Assembly: GCA_030388825.1 (NCBI GenBank)
Contig: CP128835.1
Coordinates: forward strand, 3,590,001 to 3,654,000
From: Rossellomorea sp. AcN35-11
Lineage (GTDB): Bacteria > Bacillota > Bacilli > Bacillales > Bacillaceae_B
Reading direction: 5' to 3'
Length of the DNA: 64,000 nucleotides
Below the pieces are notes generated by a model. The model saw nothing but the letters and a program-made list of their open reading frames with translations, did no database searches and was not told where the DNA came from. Below, in pieces: positions 17,433 to 27,351 of this stretch; position 1 is the first letter of the stretch, and every line of letters begins with the position of its first letter. The translations under genes were made by a program, and so were the position numbers.

Positions 17433-18098
17433 ATGTATGTGAAAGAGCAGTATGTTTTTAGGAACAACCACATTCATAAAGCCGTTATCAGAAATTATCA
17501 AATCGATGATTTCGATCATCTTATAACGATTCAAAAGAGAGCTTTTCCTCCTCCTTTCCCATCTGACTTATGGTGGAATAAAGATCAGCTGAATCAGCAT
17601 GTGTCCCAGTTTCCCACCGGGGCTTTGTGTGTGGAAGTTGATGGAAAGGTTTCGGGGAGTATGACAAGCTTAATAGTAGATTTCGATCCATCTCATCCGG
17701 ATCACTCATGGGAAGGCATTACAGATAATGGATATATCAGGACACATAATCCAAATGGAAATACGTTGTATGTGGTGGACCTTTGCATCGATCCAGATTT
17801 TCGAGGCTTCAAGTTAGGAAAATTGCTGATGAACGCCATGTATGAGATTGTGGTTCATTTACGATTGGAACGATTACTCGGCGGCGGGCGTATTCCAACC
17901 TATCATAAGGTGGCACATGAAATGTCCGTCGAGGAATATGTACGAAGATTAACGACGGGTGAATACAAAGACCCTGTCTTTACCTTCCTTTTACAGACTG
18001 GACGAATCCCGTTAAAAGCAGTTCCAGGGTACCTTGAAGATGAAGAATCGTGTGACTACGGGATCTTAATGGAATGGAAAAATCCCTTTAAGCATTAA
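17433..18098 (+). CDS. ykwB: GNAT-family N-acetyltransferase YkwB
   Basis: 221 residues from ATG 17433 (GCGAGG 7 nt upstream; an earlier open frame to 17388 runs through the promoter). GNAT fold with the acetyl-CoA loop 'DPDFRGFKLGKLLMNAMYE' and a long C-terminal part 'EEYVRRLTTGEYKDPVFTFLLQTG'. It matches B. subtilis YkwB, which lies near ptsHI there too. The substrate is unknown. Confidence 0.8.
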   Translation: MYVKEQYVFRNNHIHKAVIRNYQIDDFDHLITIQKRAFPPPFPSDLWWNKDQLNQHVSQFPTGALCVEVDGKVSGSMTSLIVDFDPSHPDHSWEGITDNGYIRTHNPNGNTLYVVDLCIDPDFRGFKLGKLLMNAMYEIVVHLRLERLLGGGRIPTYHKVAHEMSVEEYVRRLTTGEYKDPVFTFLLQTGRIPLKAVPGYLEDEESCDYGILMEWKNPFKH

Positions 18099-18112
18099 CA
18101 TGACACTCTGAA

Positions 18113-18152
18113 TAAAAAAAGGGATTGAAAGAACACTTCGTTCCTTCAATCC
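18113..18152. terminator. Terminator between ykwB and ptsI
   Basis: GGATTGAA..GAAC / GTTC..TTCAATCC stem. On the minus strand it is followed by CCCTTTTTTT, so it chiefly ends ptsHI. Confidence 0.75.
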
Positions 18153-18246
18153 ACAAGAAAGGGGGAAATGAGAATGAAAAGGCCCAAAGGGTGTGCCTTA
18201 TTCTACAAAATTATATTACCCTCATTTCCAACTTCTAAACATGAAA

Positions 18247-19968
18247 TTATTCCATTGATAAAGCTTTTTTCACAGCCGTAATCACTTCATCATTTGTATC
18301 CAATTGTAGGACTTGTTCAGCCAGTTCTTTCATTTCAGCCTTATTCAACTGAAGGATTTGAGAACGTGCACGCAGGATGGATGTAGCACTCATCGAGAAC
18401 TCATCCAGTCCAAGTCCAAGCAGGATAGGGACGGCAATTTCATCTCCAGCCATTTCTCCGCACATGCCTGCCCATTTCCCTTCTTTATGAGCCGCATCAA
18501 TCACCATTTTAACAAGACGTAAAATGGCAGGGTTATACGGTTGATATAAGTAGGAAACGCGTTCGTTCATACGATCGGCAGCCATTGTGTATTGAATCAA
18601 ATCATTCGTTCCGATGGAGAAGAAATCGACTTCTTTGGCAAAAACATCAGCCATGACTGCCGTCGAAGGGATCTCCACCATGATTCCAACTTCAATGTGC
18701 TCCGCAACATTTGTACCATTTTCCAGGAGGGCTTTTTTCTCTTCCTCAAGAATGGATTTTGCTTCTCTGAACTCTTGAAGGTTAGAAATCATCGGGAACA
18801 TGATTTTAAGATTTCCGTATGGACTTGCCTTTAGTAGTGCTCTCAGCTGTGTACGGAAAATATCCTGCTCTTCTAAACAAAGACGGATTGCACGATATCC
18901 CAGGAACGGATTCATTTCTTTAGGCAGATTTAAGTAAGGAAGCTCTTTGTCTCCGCCGATATCAAGGGTACGAACGACAACAGGCTTTCCATCCATGCCT
19001 TCTAATACAGCTTTATAAGCTTCAAACTGCTCGTCTTCAGATGGTAATTCGTCACGGCCCATGTATAGAAATTCTGTACGATAAAGCCCTACACCTTCTC
19101 CTCCGTGATTTTTCACCCCTTCAAGATCCTTAGGTGTTCCAATATTGGCAGCAAGTTCTACATGCTCCCCATCCTTGGAAACTGTTGGTTCATTGACAAG
19201 CTTTGCCCACTCTGCTTTTTGTTCCTCATATCTGGCATGTTCTTTCTTATACTGTTCAATGACTTCGGGAGTCGGATTAATATGTACTTCTCCATTTAAT
19301 CCGTCAACGATGATCATATCACCATTTTCAACAGAAGATGTAATGGATTTTGTTCCCACGACAGCTGGAATCTCCATTGAACGGGCCATAATCGCTGAGT
19401 GCGATGTTCTTCCCCCGATATCTGTAGTGAACCCTTTTACGAATTCACGGTTTAGTTGTGCCGTATCAGAAGGTGTTAAATCCTCTGCAATCACAATCAC
19501 TTCTTCGGTTACCATGCTGGGGTTTGCAATTTGCACGCCCAATAAGTGTGAAAGGATGCGTTTTGTTACGTCACGTATATCAGACGCACGTTCTTTCATG
19601 TACTCATTATCCATGGATTCAAACATAGAAACAAACATATCGGCAGTTTCTTTAAGAGCGAATTCAGCGTTTACATTTTCTGATTTCACTTTATCTTCAA
19701 TCGGTGTCAGTAGTTCTGGATCGCTCAAAACAAGAAGATGGGCTTCAAAAATTTGAGCTTTGTCTTCCCCTAAATCGACTCTTGCTTTATCACGTATCGC
19801 TTCCAGCTCTGTTTTTGATGTTTCAATGGCTTCTTGGAAGCGGGAAACTTCCTGTTCAGCATTGTCTACGCTTTTCTTTTCAAAGCTTAAATCAGGCTCT
19901 ACTAATCGATACGCTTTCGCGATGGCGATGCCATTTGATGCCGCAATTCCTTTTAGAAGACTAGACAT
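18247..19968 (-). CDS. ptsI: Phosphoenolpyruvate-protein phosphotransferase, PTS enzyme I
   Basis: 573 residues. N-terminal HPr-binding domain, phospho-His in '[19 protein letters not shown]' near residue 189, PEP-binding barrel with '[17 protein letters not shown]' and active-site Cys in '[11 protein letters not shown]'. It transfers phosphate from PEP to HPr for all PTS sugars. Its ATG shares one base with the ptsH stop (TAATG), so the two are coupled. Confidence 0.97.
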   Translation of the reverse strand: MSSLLKGIAASNGIAIAKAYRLVEPDLSFEKKSVDNAEQEVSRFQEAIETSKTELEAIRDKARVDLGEDKAQIFEAHLLVLSDPELLTPIEDKVKSENVNAEFALKETADMFVSMFESMDNEYMKERASDIRDVTKRILSHLLGVQIANPSMVTEEVIVIAEDLTPSDTAQLNREFVKGFTTDIGGRTSHSAIMARSMEIPAVVGTKSITSSVENGDMIIVDGLNGEVHINPTPEVIEQYKKEHARYEEQKAEWAKLVNEPTVSKDGEHVELAANIGTPKDLEGVKNHGGEGVGLYRTEFLYMGRDELPSEDEQFEAYKAVLEGMDGKPVVVRTLDIGGDKELPYLNLPKEMNPFLGYRAIRLCLEEQDIFRTQLRALLKASPYGNLKIMFPMISNLQEFREAKSILEEEKKALLENGTNVAEHIEVGIMVEIPSTAVMADVFAKEVDFFSIGTNDLIQYTMAADRMNERVSYLYQPYNPAILRLVKMVIDAAHKEGKWAGMCGEMAGDEIAVPILLGLGLDEFSMSATSILRARSQILQLNKAEMKELAEQVLQLDTNDEVITAVKKALSME

Positions 19969-20234
19969 TACTCAGCTAAACCTTCCTTGTTTAATGTTTC
20001 CTGTAAGCTGTTTAACGCTTCTTCTTCATCGCTACCTTCAGTAGTGATCGTGATTTCTGCACCTTTACCAACACCTAAAGACATAACACCCATGATTGAT
20101 TTTAAGTTTACTTTCTTTTCTTTGTATTCTAGATGTACATCGCTGTCGAATTTGCTTGCCGTTTGAACTAGTAAAGTTGCCGGACGAGCGTGGATCCCTG
20201 TTTCAGCTGTAACTGTAAATGTTTTTTGTGCCAT
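19968..20234 (-). CDS. ptsH: Phosphocarrier protein HPr
   Basis: 88 residues with the phospho-acceptor His15 ('TGIHARPAT') and the regulatory Ser46 ('NLKSIMGV') that HPr kinase modifies in Firmicutes for CcpA-mediated catabolite repression. It leads a ptsH-ptsI operon. ptsG, upstream in B. subtilis, is not adjacent here; instead a non-coding region with a repeat lies upstream. Confidence 0.97.
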   Translation of the reverse strand: MAQKTFTVTAETGIHARPATLLVQTASKFDSDVHLEYKEKKVNLKSIMGVMSLGVGKGAEITITTEGSDEEEALNSLQETLNKEGLAE

Positions 20235-20356
20235 GTAAATCGACTCCTTAATGATCTTTTGTTTTAGGTTGCTTCATTAAAGTAATGGATAATGAAGAAA
20301 ACGTCAACTGTTTCTAGTGACTAATCCATTCCTACTATAAAGCTGTTCAATAAAAA

Positions 20357-20385
20357 AGAATAGCATGCAATGAGAATATACACAA
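20357..20385 (-). promoter_or_regulatory. Putative SigA promoter of ptsHI
   Basis: On the minus strand TTGTGT (20385-20380), a 17-bp spacer and TATTCT (20362-20357), about 120 nt before the ptsH start. Plausible spacing, moderate match. Confidence 0.4.
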
Positions 20386-20477
20386 TTGTAAAGCTTGTTT
20401 TTTTTAGTATTTCATAAATTTGCCACTCTTATGAACCTATTTATGTAAATTCCCACATTCATTAATCTAAATGAAAG

Positions 20478-20749
20478 GATCCTCCCAAAAACAATGTTGC
20501 TATTCTGGAGAAGAAAGTAGAAGTTGATTTTCGCTGCAGAATGCTCACTTTCTGTCCTATCAACTTTCTGAGCATGCATCCTAAAACCAACATGTTCGTT
20601 AACAACCTCATTTAAGGTGAATGGAGATTCCATTTCTATTTAGTACATCGTTCATCAGCTCAATTTCTACAAACCCATCATAGGCATATATTTATGCAAA
20701 AAGCCTCCCAAAGCTTATGTTAATAAGCAACAATCTTTGCGAAATGAGC
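20478..20749. repeat. Dispersed repeat copy 2 (about 270 bp)
   Basis: Left end is degenerate (AAAACAATGTTGC), the right end GCAACAATCTTTGCGAAATGAGC matches the other copies. The core pair AGTAGAAGTTGATTTTCGCTG ... CCTATCAACTTTCTGAGCAT is nearly the same as in copy 4. It lacks the GC-rich hairpin of copies 1 and 4. It lies between the ptsHI promoter region and the 87-aa gene and contains no credible ORF. Confidence 0.7.
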
Positions 20750-20782
20750 TTTATGAAAAGAGACTTGGGAATTGAGCCAAAT

Positions 20783-20845
20783 AAAAAACTGACTAGATTG
20801 AACTCCATCCTAATGGTGGGATGGATTCATGAATCTAAGTCAGTT
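20783..20845 (-). terminator. Terminator with long stem
   Basis: AACTGACT / AGTCAGTT plus inner AGATT..AATCT and CCATCC/GGATGG pairing, followed by six T on the minus strand, directly after the 87-aa gene. Confidence 0.8.
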
Positions 20846-20857
20846 CATTTAACAAGG

Positions 20858-21121
20858 TTACCCTTTTTCAACCGTATCAGCATGAGATTTTAGTATATTG
20901 AATCCGATTTTTGCTTTGATGACCGTGCCTTTCAATGTCATTTCATGATCTTCCGCGGTGTTTGTATATACATTTACTAAGTCACATATGCAGCGAGAGA
21001 ATAATTCTGAGAGCTGTTTCAGTTCCTTTGCCCCATGTTTTCGCTCCTCATTCATGAGTTCTTCTATTACATCCAATGCTAAACTTTTCACTCTGAGGGC
21101 CTGCTCTGTTTCATAATTCAT
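20858..21121 (-). CDS. Hypothetical helical protein (87 aa)
   Basis: 87 residues, mostly alpha-helical by composition ('VIEELMNEERKHGAKELKQL', then 'ELFSRCICDLVNVY'). GGGGAGG lies 7 nt before the ATG and a strong terminator follows, so it is a real monocistronic gene. No family recognised and no membrane segment. Confidence 0.62.
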   Translation of the reverse strand: MNYETEQALRVKSLALDVIEELMNEERKHGAKELKQLSELFSRCICDLVNVYTNTAEDHEMTLKGTVIKAKIGFNILKSHADTVEKG

Positions 21122-21197
21122 GTAGAAACCTCCCCTTTCCTACCATCTTTCTCTATCATATGCTGAGATAAATAGGTTAGAACAGGCTAACATAAGT

Positions 21198-21980
21198 CTA
21201 TATATTCAACTGTGAATCTTTCGTAAATAACTGCTTATATCCCAAGAGAATGAAGATGATTACGGTCAGAGCTACACTTCCGACAATTCCTAACAGGATG
21301 GCAATCTGGTACTCGATTGCCACCAAAGGGCTTATTCCTGAAAGAATCTGTCCTGTCATCATCCCCGGCAAAAAGATGATCCCCATTCCCAGCATATTAT
21401 TAAGGGTGGGAAGAATGGCTGAGTCAAAAGCATTATCCACATATGACTTTGAAGCGGCTTTCGGTGTTGCACCAAGCATGAGGGCCCCTTCTACCTTCTC
21501 TCTTTGATCCTTTAATCCCCCCAAAAGGGTGTTGATGCCCAACGTAATCCCGGTCATGGAATTGCCCACTATCATTCCAGCGATAGGGATAAAATATCTA
21601 GGATCATACCATGGAGAGAAATGAATCACTACCATATTAAAGTAGAATAAGCTAATGAGTGTTCCGATCAGTAAAGCTAAAGCGGCAATGACTTTCAGTT
21701 TTCTGTCCATTTCATATTTCACCTGTTTAAAAATATTCCTGATGGCGAATGCTTCCATTATCAAGATGATACTTACAGTAAGCCATGGACTCGGATTATC
21801 AAATATATAGGTTAAGATGTAGCCTGCGAAAATTAACTGTATAGTCATCCGAAAGGAAGCCAGAATAATCTGCTTCTCCCTGGAGATCCCCCGCCATTTC
21901 ACAATGAATAATAATAAAACAACAAAGGCATATGCGGCAATGAACCTCCACAGATTAATATCAATAATTCCTTTTTCCAC
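21198..21980 (-). CDS. fetB: ABC transporter permease, FetB/YjkA type
   Basis: 260 residues with six or seven membrane helices and the UPF0014 signatures 'GMIVGNSMTGITLGINTLL' and 'LPTLNNMLGMGIIFLPGMM'. FetAB in E. coli exports iron under oxidative stress; the Bacillus counterpart YjkA is little studied. It lies 18 bp downstream of its ATPase partner, forming a two-gene operon. The substrate is inferred from the family only. Confidence 0.85.
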   Translation of the reverse strand: MEKGIIDINLWRFIAAYAFVVLLLFIVKWRGISREKQIILASFRMTIQLIFAGYILTYIFDNPSPWLTVSIILIMEAFAIRNIFKQVKYEMDRKLKVIAALALLIGTLISLFYFNMVVIHFSPWYDPRYFIPIAGMIVGNSMTGITLGINTLLGGLKDQREKVEGALMLGATPKAASKSYVDNAFDSAILPTLNNMLGMGIIFLPGMMTGQILSGISPLVAIEYQIAILLGIVGSVALTVIIFILLGYKQLFTKDSQLNI

Positions 21981-21998
21981 AAACGCTCTCTCCTTCTG

Positions 21999-22613
21999 TT
22001 ATTTTGATATGGTGATCGTCTCTTCACCATATTGCTCTGCAACATTCATCGAATGTGTGACCATGATGATGGTTCCTGAATGCCCTTTTGCACACTCAAT
22101 AAACCGTTTCATCACCTCGATTTCAGTTTCCTCATCGAGTGCAGAAGTTGGTTCGTCCAATAAATACACAGAAGGCTTCATCAATAGTACCCTGCCGAGG
22201 GATAGACGTTGTCTTTCCCCTCCGGACAACCGTTCTGCACGTTCATCCAAAGGTTTATCCAACTTTATGACTTTAAGTATGTTGCTAAGCTCATCCCTGC
22301 TTACCTGAGGTTTTTCTGAAAATATCAGGCCCATTTGAAGATTCTCTTCCACAGTCTCTCCGAATAGTAATGGAGTCTGTGAAATCATGACAACCTCTCT
22401 TCGAAGTTTAACAGCATCCATATGGGATAAGGGTTTCCCACCATAATAGATTTTCCCTCCTTCCGGTAGATACATTTTGTTTAGCAACTTAAGGAGAGTC
22501 GACTTTCCAGCACCACTCTCACCAATGAGACAAGTTGTTTTGTCTGGTGGTATTTCTAAGTGATTGATGCTCACGATATTTTTATAGGTCACGTTTTCTA
22601 GTTGAAACAACAT
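21999..22613 (-). CDS. ABC transporter ATP-binding protein, FetA/YjkB type
   Basis: 204 residues. Walker A 'GESGAGKSTLLKLL' near residue 34, signature 'LSGGERQRLSLGRVLL', Walker B 'VYLLDEPTSALD' and H-loop 'IIMVTHSM'. All ATPase motifs are intact. ATG 22613 with GAGGTG 6 nt upstream is preferred to the GTG at 22622, which is inside the ribosome site. It pairs with the FetB-like permease. Confidence 0.87.
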   Translation of the reverse strand: MLFQLENVTYKNIVSINHLEIPPDKTTCLIGESGAGKSTLLKLLNKMYLPEGGKIYYGGKPLSHMDAVKLRREVVMISQTPLLFGETVEENLQMGLIFSEKPQVSRDELSNILKVIKLDKPLDERAERLSGGERQRLSLGRVLLMKPSVYLLDEPTSALDEETEIEVMKRFIECAKGHSGTIIMVTHSMNVAEQYGEETITISK

Positions 22614-22670
22614 GATTCTCACCTCTTATCTATTCACTTTTATCATACCCCAACGAACCATGAAATAAAG

Positions 22671-22697
22671 AAGCTGATGCTCACTGCACCAGCTTCA
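22671..22697 (-). terminator. Terminator after the DUF4129 gene
   Basis: GAAGCTGGTGC / GCATCAGCTTC on the minus strand (one wobble) followed by TTTATTT. It overlaps the last codon of the gene. Confidence 0.7.
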
Positions 22698-23945
22698 CTT
22701 TAGTCTTGTATTCAATGATTCTATATGGTCACAGATCCGGCTTGTGAAAAAATCTACATCCACCTTGTCCGGGTTTCGGTCTCCATATCTTACTTTTTCG
22801 TATATAGTGAAGAACCTTTCATTTTCTTGCAAACGAATTCTAGCGAACCAGTCACGGGCACTTTCATTTGGCAGTCTGCCTGCTTCATACCGGTGCGCTT
22901 CACTTTCCAGTCTTTCCATCGATGTTCTAACAGCATCACTTGCTTTAGAATATATAACCTGTTTGTATGGAAGAGTTTCATTAAGGTCTCTCCCCCCTTG
23001 AATCATAACCGGAGAGGACATGACTGTTTTAGAGGGAGATTGACCTGAGGCTTGTCTTTTCTTTATGACATAAAAGAGAGCAAAACAAATCAATATCCCC
23101 ATCAAAAGCTCATTTAACCAGGGAAACGACCATCCATCACCTAAGGCATTCAACTGGGATTCATCATAACTCTGTTGTTCCATCTCACTGCCGGATCCTT
23201 TTTCCGGATTCCTTTGGAAGTACTCTAAGATTAAATCCCTTACTTTAATCAACACATTGAAAATCGGGTTAACCATAAAGGAGATCAGCCGTAATATTTG
23301 TTCCAGGAGCCAGTATAGCCCCCGGCTTACGACTGAACTGAAAGCAGCAAGTACACCCAAGCCCATGGTCACCGTCATTAACAAAACAAGTGGCTTATAT
23401 AGGTTCTTCACTGCTTTTTCCCTGTCACTCGATAGCATCCTTTGAACAGAAGTGCAGACCCCGATGATTGCAAAGAATACAAAGATGAGTAGGTAAAGCA
23501 GATAGCTGTTTTCCAACTGTCTGATAGATCCAGACAATAATGAGGCCACAGAGATAAACAGGAAAATCAATACGTTTCCACTGCTGATTTCGATAGATGG
23601 AGAGCTGTTCTGTATGTGCAAGCTTATTTTCCAGTGGAGATAAATACCCGCGGAAAGCAAAACCACCCACGATACCCCGAACAGAAAGATCCCGGCTCCA
23701 CCTCCTAAAACCAAAACGGTATATAACAATAAGTGATTAAACCTCTCAAGTTTAACGGAGATAACAATGTAGGTCAGGAGCAATAAATACATCAAACCAA
23801 AAGTGGGAACGTAATGATTCCACACCGTTTCCCCCGTAAATAAGAACGATGCAATCAGCACAACAAATAAAAAATCGATTCCTATACTCAGTCCCAATTT
23901 TATATATAGCATTTCTTTATGTTTTTTTAAGAGGAAATTTTCCAT
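22695..23945 (-). CDS. DUF4129-type membrane protein without a transglutaminase domain
   Basis: 416 residues from ATG 23945 (GGAG 6 nt upstream). About seven membrane helices fill residues 15-220, an eighth near 285, and a cytosolic C-terminal DUF4129-like region holds 'SARDWFARIRLQENERFFTIYEKVRYG'. In B. subtilis the equivalent YebA also has a transglutaminase core; none is seen here (no Cys-His-Asp triad region). It is the last gene of MoxR-DUF58-DUF4129 and overlaps the DUF58 gene by 19 nt. Role unknown, probably envelope-related. Confidence 0.72.
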   Translation of the reverse strand: MENFLLKKHKEMLYIKLGLSIGIDFLFVVLIASFLFTGETVWNHYVPTFGLMYLLLLTYIVISVKLERFNHLLLYTVLVLGGGAGIFLFGVSWVVLLSAGIYLHWKISLHIQNSSPSIEISSGNVLIFLFISVASLLSGSIRQLENSYLLYLLIFVFFAIIGVCTSVQRMLSSDREKAVKNLYKPLVLLMTVTMGLGVLAAFSSVVSRGLYWLLEQILRLISFMVNPIFNVLIKVRDLILEYFQRNPEKGSGSEMEQQSYDESQLNALGDGWSFPWLNELLMGILICFALFYVIKKRQASGQSPSKTVMSSPVMIQGGRDLNETLPYKQVIYSKASDAVRTSMERLESEAHRYEAGRLPNESARDWFARIRLQENERFFTIYEKVRYGDRNPDKVDVDFFTSRICDHIESLNTRLK

Positions 23946-25123
23946 GTGCGACTCCATTTTGTTACGACTCCTTGTTCTTCTTCTAAATCCAGTTTAAAGA
24001 TGAGGGCTCGGCGTTTTCCGATTTTCTCCAATATCGCTTCCTCACTCGATCCCAATGCACCTGCGACAATACAGACGGAAGGTACCAGGCGCTGAAGATA
24101 CATATGCTGAAGGACGAGGTCAAAGGGCATAGTGAATTCATCAGTAGACAAGGTGGCTAAAAACTCCAACCCTCTTTGCCGGTGCTTCCGTCCGGAACCC
24201 GGCGGAAGATAAATATAAGGCGTAGGTCCGCTTGTTCTTACATTTAAAGCTAGGGAGAATGAGATATTTTGTTCCTCGGCCAGCTGCATAAGGAAAGCTG
24301 TATGCTTGATGATGTCCTCCAAATGGTTTGTGATGGCATAACGATCGGATAGATTGATGGCGATCAACCACTCTTTTTGAGTCGCTGGTGCGAAGACTTT
24401 CGTTTGCAAGTCGCCTGTCCTTGCAGTTGCCTTCCAGTGAAGATCCTGAAACCGGTCCCCTTGCACGTATTCCCTCGTTCCCACAGGATGGAACACATCA
24501 AAAAACAAAGAATGGGGAGTAGCCACATCACCTTGTCTTAACGTGAGCTTATGTTCTGCCATTCTGACAGACGATGAAGACGGAAATACCATAACCGTGG
24601 TGGGGACTGAATCAAGTAAATCCAGTAAAACCTTACCGCTTCCGAACAAGTGGGGAATCTCCAGCTGCAAATGAGTAATGCGGCACAATCCTCTTCTTTT
24701 TCCTTTGATCGGCAAGGAAACACATCCCTTTTCATTCTTCCGGATGGAGAACGGGATGGCCACTTCTATCTCGTTTTCAATACCCGTTGAATAGGGATGT
24801 GCTGTTGGCTCGACAATGTCTTTAAATGACAGCTTCAAGGTCGCGCCCCAAATGGGAAATCCCATGTTTTCGAGATGGAACACCCATTTATCTTCTTCAC
24901 CACAATGAAGCCTTAATCTTTTTTGGGTTTTTTTCTCAAGCATAACACCCTCCCCAACCTTCAACAGATACCATTGATGAAGACGGAAATAAACGGCGAG
25001 CAACAGGAAAACCCCCACCCCTACATAAGACTGTACGTAGAAACATGCTGCCACTAAGATGACCAGGATCACTAAACTGATGGATATATAAGGGTCTTCA
25101 ACTACTTCACGCTTCCAGTTCAC
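23927..25123 (-). CDS. DUF58 domain protein
   Basis: 398 residues. Two membrane helices near the start (residues 14-45), then a beta-rich region, then the DUF58 signature 'DRFQDLHWKATARTGDLQTK' within a VWA-like fold. It starts at a GTG that overlaps the MoxR stop (GTGA). DUF58 proteins occur with MoxR ATPases, and the pair is thought to act in assembly or insertion of metal centres or complexes; the target here is unknown. Confidence 0.83.
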   Translation of the reverse strand: MNWKREVVEDPYISISLVILVILVAACFYVQSYVGVGVFLLLAVYFRLHQWYLLKVGEGVMLEKKTQKRLRLHCGEEDKWVFHLENMGFPIWGATLKLSFKDIVEPTAHPYSTGIENEIEVAIPFSIRKNEKGCVSLPIKGKRRGLCRITHLQLEIPHLFGSGKVLLDLLDSVPTTVMVFPSSSSVRMAEHKLTLRQGDVATPHSLFFDVFHPVGTREYVQGDRFQDLHWKATARTGDLQTKVFAPATQKEWLIAINLSDRYAITNHLEDIIKHTAFLMQLAEEQNISFSLALNVRTSGPTPYIYLPPGSGRKHRQRGLEFLATLSTDEFTMPFDLVLQHMYLQRLVPSVCIVAGALGSSEEAILEKIGKRRALIFKLDLEEEQGVVTKWSRTWKISS

Positions 25124-26058
25124 TTCGTCTGCCCCGCTTCAACTGGCAGCATAACCATCTCTATGACTCTGTCCATCACTTCCTCCGGTGTTTTGGTCAA
25201 GGAGGCCTCTACGGTTAATTGCACTCTGTGTTGAAGAACAAAGGAAGCTACGGCCACAACGTCCTGAGGATTTACGAAGTTCCTTCCCGAGATAAAAGCC
25301 TGTGCCTGGGACGCTTTCAAGAGAGCTAAACTTGCACGTGGACTCGCTCCAACTTCAACCCATTCATGACTTCTTGTCTCCCTTGTAATTTGAAGAATAT
25401 ACGTCTGGATATCCTCAGATATGTATACCTCCTTCACTTGACTTGAGAGAGATTGAATATCACTCAAACTCATTACCTTTTCTACTGTCTGTAGATGCCC
25501 GGTCTTAAAGCGGTTAAGAATACTCCGCTCTTCTTCAAACGTTGGATATGTAAAGGGAATCTTTAACAGAAACCGATCCAGCTGAGCCGCTGGCAGGGGG
25601 AATGTCCCCTGCTGTGATTCGATGGGGTTCTGTGTAGCCACTACAATGAAAGGGGGCTCTAAACCTACCGTTTCGCCATCTATCGTAATTTGTCTCTCTT
25701 CCATTACTTCCAGTAAACTTGCCTGGGTTCTCGGGGTGGCCCTGTTAATTTCATCTGCCAACAGCACGTTGGTTACTACAGGACCCGTTCTTAATTCAAA
25801 CTCCTGTGTCTTCGGATTGAAGAACTGAATACCTGTTACATCACTCGGCAGTACATCTGGTGTGAATTGTATCCGCTTAAAGTCTCCTTCGATACATTGT
25901 GCGAAGGTTTTAGCCAACAATGTTTTACCTGTTCCCGGGACGCTCTCAAGCAAGACATGTCCTTCCTGAAGCAGGGCAATCAAAAGCAGATCGATTTCTT
26001 TCTCCCTGCCAATCAGTACTTTGCTCATTTCTTTTTTTAATTCTTTTATGGATAACAT
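25120..26058 (-). CDS. MoxR-family AAA+ ATPase
   Basis: 312 residues. Walker A 'ESVPGTGKTLLAKTFA' near residue 38, Walker B 'VLLADEINRATPRTQ', sensor 1 'FIVVATQNPIES' and sensor-2 arginine in 'GASPRASLALL'. A chaperone-like ATPase heading a three-gene operon with overlapping stops and starts. AGGAGG lies 7 nt before the ATG. Confidence 0.92.
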   Translation of the reverse strand: MLSIKELKKEMSKVLIGREKEIDLLLIALLQEGHVLLESVPGTGKTLLAKTFAQCIEGDFKRIQFTPDVLPSDVTGIQFFNPKTQEFELRTGPVVTNVLLADEINRATPRTQASLLEVMEERQITIDGETVGLEPPFIVVATQNPIESQQGTFPLPAAQLDRFLLKIPFTYPTFEEERSILNRFKTGHLQTVEKVMSLSDIQSLSSQVKEVYISEDIQTYILQITRETRSHEWVEVGASPRASLALLKASQAQAFISGRNFVNPQDVVAVASFVLQHRVQLTVEASLTKTPEEVMDRVIEMVMLPVEAGQTK

Positions 26059-26182
26059 TCTCGTTCCTCCTACTAATGTGCTTCATAAAATGAAGGGATA
26101 ACTATTTGAAAATTGCATAAATAATTACACGTATCATCATAACACAATCGACATTGTTAAAATATCCCTTTTTCAACATTGT

Positions 26183-26345
26183 AGACTCTATTCATACACA
26201 TTGTGGCAATTCAGAAGAAGAAAGTAGAAGTTGATTTCCCATGCAGGGGCTCCGCTTTCAGTGAACCAGCTTCGGGCATTTGCCTTATGGGTTCTCATCT
26301 GTCCAGTTATTCCCGCTGGAGTCTCGTCCTGCACTCCAATCAACC
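26183..26345. repeat. Dispersed repeat copy 3 (truncated, with longer core)
   Basis: Left end GACTCTATTCATACACATTG resembles the other copies, followed by AGTAGAAGTTGATTTCCCATG. Here the core inverted repeat is closed by CACTCCAATCAAC after about 120 bp, and the insert (GGCTCCGCTTTC ... GTCTCGTCCTGC) is the longer form often seen in Bacillaceae. No right end is found. It lies between the MoxR start and the SDR terminator. ORFs across it are not credible. Confidence 0.65.
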
Positions 26346-26386
26346 GTTGGAAAGAACTAAAATCCAGATGTACATTTATACAACAA

Positions 26387-26433
26387 AACACCCGGACTCA
26401 TTACCTTTTTGAAAGGTAATGAGTCCGGGTGTT
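26387..26433. terminator. Terminator, 22-bp perfect stem
   Basis: AACACCCGGACTCATTACC... arm at 26387-26408 is exactly complementary to 26412-26433; loop TTG. TTTTGTTG follows on the minus strand. It ends the SDR gene. Confidence 0.88.
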
Positions 26434-26473
26434 ATTAAACTAGTATACGTTTGTCCAAACCGTAATATCCCCA

Positions 26474-27213
26474 TCAATGTTCATAGATCATCTTACGGGT
26501 CATACCACCATCAATCACTAAGTTTTCACCGGTAATAAAATCATTTTCAGGGTGAGCAAGGAATAAACATGCCCTTGCAATGTCGCCTGGTTTTCCAACT
26601 CTGCCTGAGGGGTGCTGATCATGGTCTTTGACCCTTAATGACTCATAATCTTCGGTTTGAATCCAACCGGGGCTAATCGAATTCACCCGGATTCCCACGT
26701 CACCAAGAGTGATTGCCATGGAATGTGTGAGACTCAGGACCCCCCCCCTTTTGAAGCTGAATAAGCTTCTGTATCCGGTTCAGACATTGAAGCTCTGGTG
26801 GAAGCCATATTGATGATACATCCCCCACTGTTCCTCATTAGTGCAGCCGCTTCTCTGCTGCAGTAGAAAACACTGCTTAAGTTAGAGGACAGAATAGTGT
26901 TCCAGTCTTCTGGATCCATCTCCCAAAAAGACAAGAATTTCGATACACCTGCATTATTAATAAGGACATCCAGTTCACCATGTTGTTTCTTGATCAGAGA
27001 GAAAGTGTCCTTCACTTGACGGTAACATCCCACATCTACTTTGTGAAAGCGGGTTGTGAAACCTTCAGCATTGAGCATCTGAGAAAGTTCCACCCCTTTT
27101 TCACCATCCAGATCCATAAATTCCACAATCGCTCCTTGTTTCGCGAATTCTTCAACGATGGTCTTTCCAATTCCATTTGCTCCACCTGTGATACAGACAA
27201 TTTTGTCTTTCAT
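26474..27213 (-). CDS. Short-chain dehydrogenase/reductase, apparent frameshift
   Basis: About 245 residues when the G9 run at 26740-26748 is read as seven G. Start ATG 27213 has GGGAG 8 nt upstream. NAD(P) motif 'CITGGANGIGKTI', 'LINNAGVSKFLSF', catalytic Ser and the YxxxK in 'EAYSASKGG', then across the break 'GIRVNSISPGW' and the closing 'NLVIDGGMT'. A classical SDR of 3-oxoacyl-ACP reductase or glucose-dehydrogenase type; substrate unknown. Intact apart from the homopolymer. Confidence 0.78.
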
Positions 27214-27351
27214 CTTTTCATCTCCCATGGTCGTTTTCAATCACCAGCTACTGTACTTACTTCCTTAAAATAATACCCTTATTTACTTCGACTCAATCCA
27301 GAAAAGGATCAACCCGGGAGTGTTGAGACATTCCAAGATTAATCCTCTTAT

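Noticed and set aside
19145-19756. 203-aa ORF antisense to ptsI
   Set aside because: It is a frame shadow of a highly conserved gene, has no ribosome site and a biased Ser-rich composition caused by the opposite strand.
26188-26419. Several short ORFs across repeat copy 3 and the terminator
   Set aside because: They follow the palindromic repeat and a perfect hairpin, and none has a start with a ribosome site.
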